A DNA stretch of 64,000 bases, from assembly GCF_032878955.1 (NCBI RefSeq), contig NZ_CP043839.1, positions 2,790,001 to 2,854,000 on the forward strand, read 5' to 3'. The translations under genes were made by a program, and so were the position numbers. Within the stretch, counting starts at the first letter, position 1, and each line of letters begins with the position of its first letter. Origin of the DNA: Butyricimonas paravirosa. Its GTDB lineage: Bacteria; Bacteroidota; Bacteroidia; Bacteroidales; Marinifilaceae. Positions 57,770 to 64,000 of this stretch are shown here, in pieces. Below the pieces are notes generated by a model, which had not been told where the DNA came from, did not search any database, and was given only the letters and a program-made list of their open reading frames with translations.

Positions 57770-58903
57770 TTAAATACTTTCGTTATTTCCGTACATATCC
57801 CCATAATATTTCTCATACTCCCCAGTAGTAATATTATTCATCCAAGTTTGGTTATCAAGATACCATCTCACAGTCTTCTCTATCCCTTCTTCAAACTGCA
57901 AACTCGGTTCCCATCCCAATTCTTTCTTTAACTTTGTGGAATCAATAGCATAACGCATATCATGTCCGGCTCGATCTGTAACAAAAGTTATCAAATCCAT
58001 ATCAGCATTTTCTGGACGTCCCAAGATTCGATCGACAGTTCTAATAACTACCTTTATAAGATCAATATTCTTCCACTCGTTGAAACCTCCAATGTTGTAA
58101 GTCTCTGCTATTTTACCCTCATGAAAGATTAAATCAATCGCATTGGCATGATCAACAACATACAACCAATCACGCACATTTTCTCCCTTGCCATATACAG
58201 GCAAAGGTTTACGATGACGAATATTATTAATAAACAAGGGAATCAATTTCTCTGGAAACTGGTACGGTCCATAGTTATTTGAGCAATTCGTCACGATTGT
58301 TGGCATTCCATAGGTATCATGAAAAGCACGCACAAAATGATCGGACCCCGCTTTAGCTGCAGAATAGGGACTATGTGGATTATATTTAGTATCTTCTGTG
58401 AAGAATTTATCTCCAAAAGGGCCTCCTCCACATTCACCACTATTGGAATCTCCTTGGGGTCTAGTAATTTCCAAAGCCCCATAGACTTCATCTGTCGAAA
58501 TATGATAAAAACGTTTCCCCTCATATTTCTCTGGAAAACTTTCCCAATAAATTTTAGCAGCTTGCAACATCGACAAAGTTCCCATCACATTTGTCTTCGC
58601 AAATGTAAATGGATCTTTTATGCTTCGATCAACATGACTCTCGGCAGCTAGGTGTATCACTCCATCTATATTATATCTCTTGAACACATCAAGAATAAAG
58701 TCAAAATCACAAATATCAGCCTTAACAAACGTATAATTTGGCTTACTCTCAATGTCTCTAAGATTACCTAAATTCCCCGCATAGGTTAATTTATCTAAAT
58801 TAACTATATGATAACGAGGATATTTATTTACAAATAAACGCACCACGTGACTCCCTATAAAGCCTGCACCACCCGTGATCAAGATATTTCGCACACTCTC
58901 CAT
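57770..58903 (-). CDS. rfbB: dTDP-glucose 4,6-dehydratase
   Basis: 377 residues from the ATG at 58903 (MESVRNILITGGAGFIG); an ATG at 58924 is possible but overlaps rfbA. Motifs: NAD-binding TGGAGFIGSH, HLAAESHVDRS, the catalytic ISTDEVYG and YSAAKAGSDH (Tyr-Lys). It dehydrates dTDP-glucose to dTDP-4-keto-6-deoxyglucose. Genes for rhamnose completion (rfbC, rfbD) are missing from the window; two 3,4-ketoisomerase genes are present instead. Confidence 0.95.
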   Translation of the reverse strand: MESVRNILITGGAGFIGSHVVRLFVNKYPRYHIVNLDKLTYAGNLGNLRDIESKPNYTFVKADICDFDFILDVFKRYNIDGVIHLAAESHVDRSIKDPFTFAKTNVMGTLSMLQAAKIYWESFPEKYEGKRFYHISTDEVYGALEITRPQGDSNSGECGGGPFGDKFFTEDTKYNPHSPYSAAKAGSDHFVRAFHDTYGMPTIVTNCSNNYGPYQFPEKLIPLFINNIRHRKPLPVYGKGENVRDWLYVVDHANAIDLIFHEGKIAETYNIGGFNEWKNIDLIKVVIRTVDRILGRPENADMDLITFVTDRAGHDMRYAIDSTKLKKELGWEPSLQFEEGIEKTVRWYLDNQTWMNNITTGEYEKYYGDMYGNNESI

Positions 58904-58910
58904 TTTCAAA

Positions 58911-59792
58911 CTATTTTTTCTCATTCACTATTTTCAAAAGATATTGCCCGTATTGATTTTTTTTCATTATCTCTGCCACTTCTTTCAACTTAAATTCATC
59001 GATCCACCCTTCCCGGTAAGCAATAGCCTCCAAACAAGCAATCTTCAATCCTTGTCTTTTCTCAATTACTTCGACAAAAATAGAGGCATCTGATAGAGAA
59101 TCATGCGTCCCTGTATCTAACCAAGCAAAACCGCGCCCTAAAACCTGTAATTTTAACAACTTACTCTCAAGAAAACTTTGATTCACCGTTGTAATCTCTA
59201 ATTCTCCTCTTGCAGAAGGCTTTATATTTTTAGCTATATTAATAACTTCATTAGGGTAAAAATACAAACCCACCACGGCATAATTTGATTTTGGTTTTTC
59301 TGGTTTTTCCTCAATACTTAACACATTACCGTCTCCATCAAATTCTGCCACACCATAACGTTCCGGATCTTCTACATGATAACCAAACACCGTAGCCTTA
59401 CCCTCTTTTTCTGCAAGATTAACCGCTTCTTCTAACATAGGACGAAAACCTTGCCCATAAAATATGTTATCACCCAACACGAGACAAACGCTATCATTAC
59501 CAATAAATTTCTCTCCAATAATAAAAGCTTGAGCTAAACCATCCGGATTGGGCTGCTCGGCATATTCGAAGCGCACCCCGTAATCAGAGCCATCCCCCAA
59601 CAAACGACAAAATCCAGGCAAATCTTGCGGAGTAGAAATTATCAATATATCTCGAATTCCAGCTAGCATTAATACAGATATTGGATAATAAATCATCGGC
59701 TTATCATAAACCGGCAATAATTGCTTGCTTATCCCTTTCGTTATAGGATATAAACGAGTTCCTGAACCTCCTGCTAACACTATTCCTTTCAT
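58911..59792 (-). CDS. rfbA: Glucose-1-phosphate thymidylyltransferase
   Basis: 293 residues, full length. Nucleotidyltransferase signature GIVLAGGSGTRLYPITKGIS at the N terminus, KPMIYYPIS, LVLGDNIFYGQG and GRGFAWLDTGTHDSL. It makes dTDP-glucose from glucose 1-phosphate and dTTP. It sits immediately before rfbB (8 bases), forming the entry to the dTDP-sugar branch of the cluster. Confidence 0.96.
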   Translation of the reverse strand: MKGIVLAGGSGTRLYPITKGISKQLLPVYDKPMIYYPISVLMLAGIRDILIISTPQDLPGFCRLLGDGSDYGVRFEYAEQPNPDGLAQAFIIGEKFIGNDSVCLVLGDNIFYGQGFRPMLEEAVNLAEKEGKATVFGYHVEDPERYGVAEFDGDGNVLSIEEKPEKPKSNYAVVGLYFYPNEVINIAKNIKPSARGELEITTVNQSFLESKLLKLQVLGRGFAWLDTGTHDSLSDASIFVEVIEKRQGLKIACLEAIAYREGWIDEFKLKEVAEIMKKNQYGQYLLKIVNEKK

Positions 59793-59851
59793 AAATACAG
59801 ATATTATTATAATTACATATTTGACAAAAGCCTCTCGTAATAAAAAATATT

Positions 59852-60526
59852 CTAACCATTCAAATATCTCTTAATCGCCTCCACATATCTCATCCCATGC
59901 ACATCCCCCGCACAATAATCAATCAACCCCGCATCATGCAACCTTTCCGCACCCCGTTGCGCCTCCTTCCCATAATACCCCGCAAACGACAGAATATTCA
60001 CCTGTAACCGACAATTCTTGTTCTTCAACTCCTCCCCGTGTCGAACGATATTATCCTCCCAGAAAACGTACCGCTCCGGATGAGCCAACACCACCTCGTA
60101 TCCCCTAGTCTGTAATTCAAACACCACTTGATCAAAAAAAGGTGAGGGAGATAAAAAGTTATGCTCCACCAGTACCCGTTTCTCGTCCCCGGACAGGATC
60201 TCTCCCCGTTCAATCAAACTCAACATGTACTCCCCAACACGATACTCGGCTCCCAAATCCAATTCTATCTCTACTCCCTCCTTTTGCAAACCAGCTCGAA
60301 GATCTTCCAACAAGGGATGAAGATTTTCCCGTCCATTCATCAAGGCAGGAAAATAAACGTGGGAAGTACATGTCACTCGTTTCACGCCCAAACTAGATAA
60401 GCCTTTCAACACCATGATTGCCTCCCCATAAGTCCTAACCCCGTCATCTACTCCGGGCAGAACATGCGAATGAATATCATGGGTATAATCAAAATGTATC
60501 TTCTCCCGTTTTCGAAACCACCACAT
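59852..60526 (-). CDS. CpsB/CapC-type tyrosine-protein phosphatase (PHP domain)
   Basis: 224 residues. Metal-binding PHP motifs: YTHDIHSHVLPGVDDG (His pair near residue 18), LVEHNFLSPSPFF, LAHPERYVFW and CAGDVHGMRY. It dephosphorylates the tyrosine cluster of the Wzc-type kinase, which is encoded just upstream, and so controls chain length and export. Typical neighbour arrangement Wza-Wzc-phosphatase is seen here. Confidence 0.92.
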   Translation of the reverse strand: MWWFRKREKIHFDYTHDIHSHVLPGVDDGVRTYGEAIMVLKGLSSLGVKRVTCTSHVYFPALMNGRENLHPLLEDLRAGLQKEGVEIELDLGAEYRVGEYMLSLIERGEILSGDEKRVLVEHNFLSPSPFFDQVVFELQTRGYEVVLAHPERYVFWEDNIVRHGEELKNKNCRLQVNILSFAGYYGKEAQRGAERLHDAGLIDYCAGDVHGMRYVEAIKRYLNG

Positions 60527-60543
60527 GATTATAACTTATCCTC

Positions 60544-62835
60544 TTATCTATTTTGCTTGTTGTAATAATTACCGTAACCGTACTTATAATAGTGTATTCT
60601 CCTAGACACCCCGTTAACCAGCACCCCGCAATTCGTCACGTGATGCTCGCTTTCCAGTACTCGCAAGGAAGATAATACCCCTCGCGGCAACACGTTCAAG
60701 CGAACGACACACAAACAGGCGTCCGCTTGCTTGACCATCGTCAAGGCATCCGCTAGGATTCCCACCGGGGGAGTATCTAGGATAACGCAATCATATTCTT
60801 CCTTCATCTCCTCCAACAATGTCTTGAACCTATCACTTGAAAGCAGAGCTACCGGGTTCGGCGGGACGTCTCCCCCAAACAACACGCTTAAATTTTCTCC
60901 TAGCGAATGTACCAGCCGTCTCCATTCCGGTTCCATTCCTGCTAGGTAAGCTGACAAGCCACGGGAGTAATCCTTATGAAGATACGAGTGTAACTGCGGG
61001 TTTCGCAGATCACAACCGACCAGTAACGTCTTTTTACCCGCCCTCGCATAAGCCTTCGCCAAGTGAGCAGCCACCAGCGTCTTCCCCTCCCCGGGAACTC
61101 CAGAGGTCACCAACAACACGGGACAAGCTTTCTCGCCCAGCATATAGTTCAGTTTCTCCCGGATCACTTGCATTGATTCCGACACGGAAAAATTTTCCCG
61201 TAACAGGGTAACCTCTTCTTGAGGTAGCTCAGGTATATCTCCCAGCACAGGGAACGGTAGTGCCCGTTTCACCTCGTCGATAGAACGAACTTTATCGTTC
61301 AGCATATCCAGCAAAAAGATAATCCCGACCGGGATGCCCACGCCCAAGAACAAACCCATGAGCATGATCAACGCCTTTTTCGGTTCGACCGGACCGCCAG
61401 TTGACGATGGATCCTCTATCATCTTGGCCGTCGCCACATAAATCAATTTTGCGATCTCAGCCTCCTCCCGTTTTTGCATCAGAAAAAGGAAAAGGTTCTC
61501 CTTCAGTTCCTGTTGACGAGCGATGTCTCGATATTGTTTCTCCTGTGTGGGAACCGAGGTCAGCAGTTCGTTCACCGACGCATTCTCCTTCTCCACACTC
61601 TTCAGCTTGATCAAAAGGCCGCTCTCCACGTTAGCGATCGTTTCCTGTATGTTCTTTTTTAATCCTTGCAACTGGGTATTCAGCCCGATCACGATCGGGT
61701 TACTCTCGCTGGCACTCTGCAGCAACTTGCCCCGGCGCAACACCATCTCGTTATAACGAGCGATCCCCGCATTCAAACTCTCATCCGAGAGGCCCAAGTT
61801 TTCCGGCAACAACGAGAACTCTTCCGCCCGTTTCTGCGTGATCGCTGCCCGGATGCTTCGCAACACGTCCAGCTCCGTTTGCAACTTCATCAACTCCGCC
61901 TCCGACTGTTTCTTGCGTTCCATCACGAAAGCAGCATCCGAGGTGATATCCGTTAATTTATTCGTCTTCTTGAAGTCTTCCGCCCGTCGTTCGATCGTTC
62001 CCAACTCTTGGTTGATCACGTCCAGTCGCTCGTTGATGAACTCCACCGTTGCCTCCGACACGATCCTCTTGTTATCGATACCGTTCTGGTTATACCGCTT
62101 GACAAGGGCGTTAATCACCGCAATTCCTCTCGCCGGTACGGCATCTTTCAAGGAGACCAGCACGGAGTTCGTGTTCTTTACTAGGATTTGCACATTCAAG
62201 TTCCCCGAGAAACTATTAGCCGTTTTCCGAAAACTGGACAGGTCCACCCGGATTTTTTCCTTGGAGGTAACTTTCCTGTTAGGCTCGATCGAGAGATTAT
62301 AGTCTCCCATAGGAACGCTCTCCGAGTAGTGACCACTCCACATTTTCTCCCCGTCAAGGTTCATTAATATCACGAGGTTCGCCGTGTCCAACAACACGTG
62401 AAAAGACGTGTCCCGGATCTCCCCGGGATTATCCACAAGAACTTTCACCGGCGAATCGTTATAAAGTTCCCGATCACGCAAGAAACCTTCACGGACGTAA
62501 CAGACGTTCAAGTCCAGTTCCTCCACGACCTCCCGCATCAGGTTCTTCGACTGTAGCTCCACGATCTCATTCTCCACGAACATGTCCGCCGCCGCCAAGC
62601 CCAGCTCTTTCATCATCACGTTCGTTCCCAGCTCCCCCTTTTTCGAGTCGCTGATCATCACCTTACCCGTCACGTTGTAGATAGGTACCCGGCTCTGGCA
62701 TATCAACAAAGCGATGACCAAACACAGAGGCACCGACACCGCAAACCAGCGCCAACGGGTGATAAATTTTTCAACTAATACTTTTACATCTATACTTTCG
62801 GACTCGCTTTCCCTGTTCAAGTTATTCTCTTCCAT
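60544..62835 (-). CDS. Wzc-like polysaccharide co-polymerase/tyrosine autokinase
   Basis: 763 residues. Wzz-type chain-length domain with flanking helices (first about 36-52, second about 480-500) and a periplasmic coiled coil (about 250-410). The C-terminal BY-kinase has Walker A VTSGVPGEGKT (about 575-585), Walker A' LLVGCDLRNP and Walker B CVILDTPPVG, and a tyrosine-rich tail (HYYKYGYGNYYNKQNR). It sets chain length and gates export together with the Wza-like lipoprotein. The CpsB-type phosphatase follows 17 bases later. Confidence 0.94.
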   Translation of the reverse strand: MEENNLNRESESESIDVKVLVEKFITRWRWFAVSVPLCLVIALLICQSRVPIYNVTGKVMISDSKKGELGTNVMMKELGLAAADMFVENEIVELQSKNLMREVVEELDLNVCYVREGFLRDRELYNDSPVKVLVDNPGEIRDTSFHVLLDTANLVILMNLDGEKMWSGHYSESVPMGDYNLSIEPNRKVTSKEKIRVDLSSFRKTANSFSGNLNVQILVKNTNSVLVSLKDAVPARGIAVINALVKRYNQNGIDNKRIVSEATVEFINERLDVINQELGTIERRAEDFKKTNKLTDITSDAAFVMERKKQSEAELMKLQTELDVLRSIRAAITQKRAEEFSLLPENLGLSDESLNAGIARYNEMVLRRGKLLQSASESNPIVIGLNTQLQGLKKNIQETIANVESGLLIKLKSVEKENASVNELLTSVPTQEKQYRDIARQQELKENLFLFLMQKREEAEIAKLIYVATAKMIEDPSSTGGPVEPKKALIMLMGLFLGVGIPVGIIFLLDMLNDKVRSIDEVKRALPFPVLGDIPELPQEEVTLLRENFSVSESMQVIREKLNYMLGEKACPVLLVTSGVPGEGKTLVAAHLAKAYARAGKKTLLVGCDLRNPQLHSYLHKDYSRGLSAYLAGMEPEWRRLVHSLGENLSVLFGGDVPPNPVALLSSDRFKTLLEEMKEEYDCVILDTPPVGILADALTMVKQADACLCVVRLNVLPRGVLSSLRVLESEHHVTNCGVLVNGVSRRIHYYKYGYGNYYNKQNR

Positions 62836-62852
62836 GTAATTTCGGTTCTAGG

Positions 62853-63626
62853 TTAACGAATTGCGATGGCAAGGATAGCCACTAACGTGGAAATACTCGA
62901 TAAAACGTAAGGCAGGAATGCCCCGGCATTTCCTCCCACAATCCGAGCCTTATTGGGTTCGACATAGACCACGTCATTCTGTTGCAAGTAGAAAAAAGGC
63001 GAATGAATGATATTTTCCGATGTCAAATCCAGTTGGGCGAAAACTTTCTCGTCCCCGTCTTCTCGCATCACCAGCACGTTCTTACGCTTTGCATTAATTT
63101 GTAAATCTCCAGCCATTCCCAAAGCATCAAAAATGGAAACCCGTTCACTATTCACCTTGTAACTCCCGGGAGCTTTCACTTCTCCCAACACGGTTACCTT
63201 GAAATTTAAGTACTGGATAGTCACGATCGGGTTTTTCAGGTAGTTACTCAACTCCTTCTTCAATTCAGCTGCCAGTTCCGTACGGGATAAACCTTCCACT
63301 TTAATCTTCCCCAACACCGGGAAATCGATCGTCCCGTCCGTGTCCACCAGATACCCGTAAAGTTGATCGTTACCTGTTCTCGTGTTATTCTGTCCCAACC
63401 CGATCATCGGTGTGTTAAAAGGTAGCGCCGTCTCAATATCATCACAGGAAACCACGATTGATAATAAATCATCCACATGAATCACCGTGCGATACTGCAA
63501 AGCTGCTTTCACTCTAGAATTAATCTTCACATCTTGTAGGTACACCACGTCTTTCGGGGAAGCGCAAGCCCCCAACAGGCAAACCAGCATACCGATAAAA
63601 AACAATCTTCCAGTTCCCGTCATCAC
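62853..63626 (-). CDS. Wza-like polysaccharide export lipoprotein
   Basis: 257 residues. Lipobox LGAC (Cys 21 approximately). Polysaccharide export (PES) domain with YRTVIHVDDLLSIVVSCDD and DGTIDFPVLGKIKVEGLSR, then SLBB (VLGEVKAPGSYKVNSERVS, LGMAGDL). A C-terminal hydrophobic helix (about 236-256, FLPYVLSSISTLVAILAIAI) is where Wza forms its outer-membrane barrel. It makes the outer-membrane pore for export. Between a CapD-like gene and wzc. Confidence 0.93.
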   Translation of the reverse strand: MMTGTGRLFFIGMLVCLLGACASPKDVVYLQDVKINSRVKAALQYRTVIHVDDLLSIVVSCDDIETALPFNTPMIGLGQNNTRTGNDQLYGYLVDTDGTIDFPVLGKIKVEGLSRTELAAELKKELSNYLKNPIVTIQYLNFKVTVLGEVKAPGSYKVNSERVSIFDALGMAGDLQINAKRKNVLVMREDGDEKVFAQLDLTSENIIHSPFFYLQQNDVVYVEPNKARIVGGNAGAFLPYVLSSISTLVAILAIAIR

Positions 63627-63645
63627 TTGTAAGTCTTTATTTTAG

Positions 63646-64000
63646 TTAATTATTTATTTTATCCAGTATTTCGAACCGGGAGTTCTTCGATTTAAACTCC
63701 GGCACCACCTGTTTCATCAACCGCACGGTATCCTCAATCCGTACCGCCAATGCTAATTCCGCAAGTTGATCATAAGCACCCAATACCTCGTCCCGCTTGT
63801 ACTTCCGGACTCTTGCTACCCGAATTTTAGCATTCCCCGTCGGGATCGTGTTCTCCTCGTTACTTAAAACCTCCTCGTACAATTTCTCTCCCGGCCGCAA
63901 GCCGATAAACTTGATCTTGATATCCTCGTTCGGGACGTACCCCGCCAAGCGAATCATCCGTTCTGCCAGATCGACGATCTTCACGGGTTCTCCCATGTCA
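63646..64000 (-). CDS. CapD/FlaA1-like nucleotide-sugar epimerase/dehydratase (3' part)
   Basis: Only the last 118 residues are in the window; the gene continues off the right edge. DMGEPVKIVDLAERMIRLAG and RPGEKLYEEVLSNEE are standard for CapD-type polysaccharide biosynthesis proteins (membrane-bound UDP-GlcNAc 4,6-dehydratase family). It may supply the 4-keto sugar for the WcfR-like aminotransferase. It is the most upstream gene seen in the minus-strand polysaccharide operon. Confidence 0.9.
   Translation of the reverse strand, partial: DMGEPVKIVDLAERMIRLAGYVPNEDIKIKFIGLRPGEKLYEEVLSNEENTIPTGNAKIRVARVRKYKRDEVLGAYDQLAELALAVRIEDTVRLMKQVVPEFKSKNSRFEILDKINN

Overview
The window looks like chromosome from a gut Bacteroidota, most likely order Bacteroidales and possibly near Butyricimonas/Odoribacter (the genus guess is inference). 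The evidence is a SusC-type TonB-dependent transporter with an ECF sigma/FecR pair, many promoters of the Bacteroidota form TTTG-N19/20-TAnnTTTG, a WcfR/WcfS-like pair in a surface polysaccharide locus, and HU, DUF1460, DUF6266 and COG3014-type proteins usual in this group. No rRNA, CRISPR array or complete transposon was seen. One tRNA (Pro, CGG) is present.

Layout. 1-4 kb: the 5' part of a susC-like gene, its FecR anti-sigma factor, and a divergent ECF sigma gene. 4-5.7 kb: an AbiE-type toxin-antitoxin pair lying exactly between two 78-bp copies of the sigma gene's 3' end, which looks like an insertion that regenerated its target gene. 5.8-7.6 kb: an orphan XRE regulator, a frame-disrupted HTH gene behind a near-perfect promoter, and an STN-domain lipoprotein. 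7.8-16.4 kb: polyamine and nucleoside metabolism (MTA/SAH-type deaminase, agmatinase, a deoxyhypusine-synthase-like enzyme, arginine decarboxylase), with a frameshifted ThrE exporter, DNA polymerase IV and two tandem small-RNA-like transcription units between them. 16.5-22 kb: a membrane protein of unknown function, HU, a membrane-anchored thioredoxin, an exported repeat/zinc-finger protein and a decayed phosphotransferase gene. 22-24.3 kb: HicAB, a tyrosine recombinase and tRNA-Pro, probably one end of an integrated element. 24.3-35.2 kb: a mostly housekeeping block (rbfA, an FtsX/LolE permease, a cyclophilin, VanZ, an aldo/keto reductase, pheS, a DUF1460 hydrolase, LpoB, a COG3014 lipoprotein, a dipeptidase and prs).

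35.2-40.3 kb is an accessory strip. It holds two MntA-type nucleotidyltransferases whose HepT partners survive only as C-terminal remnants, a zeta-toxin pair, a holin/amidase/DUF6266 operon and a LytTR regulator. 40.4-64 kb is one long minus-strand surface polysaccharide (capsule or O-antigen) cluster running off the right edge. It has export genes (Wza, Wzc, a CpsB-type phosphatase), dTDP-sugar genes (rfbA, rfbB, two 3,4-ketoisomerases, acetyltransferases and an acyltransferase-aminotransferase fusion) aimed at a 3-acylamino-3,6-dideoxyhexose rather than rhamnose, Wzx and Wzy candidates, glycosyltransferases, a WcfR/WcfS-like initiating pair, an unusual run of two ATP-grasp enzymes plus an ornithine-cyclodeaminase-family protein, and CapE/CapG/CapF for UDP-L-FucNAc.

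Working together: the sigma/FecR/SusC group is a trans-envelope nutrient-sensing module. SpeA and SpeB would turn arginine into putrescine, which the DHS-like enzyme may extend. The polysaccharide genes make, flip, polymerise and export a repeat unit probably containing AATGal, a 3-amino-deoxysugar, FucNAc and perhaps an amino-acid substituent. The best candidates for undescribed biology are the AbiE/sigma-gene junction, the tandem small RNAs with covarying terminators, the ATP-grasp/cyclodeaminase module, and the shared promoter cassette in front of two different toxin-antitoxin loci.
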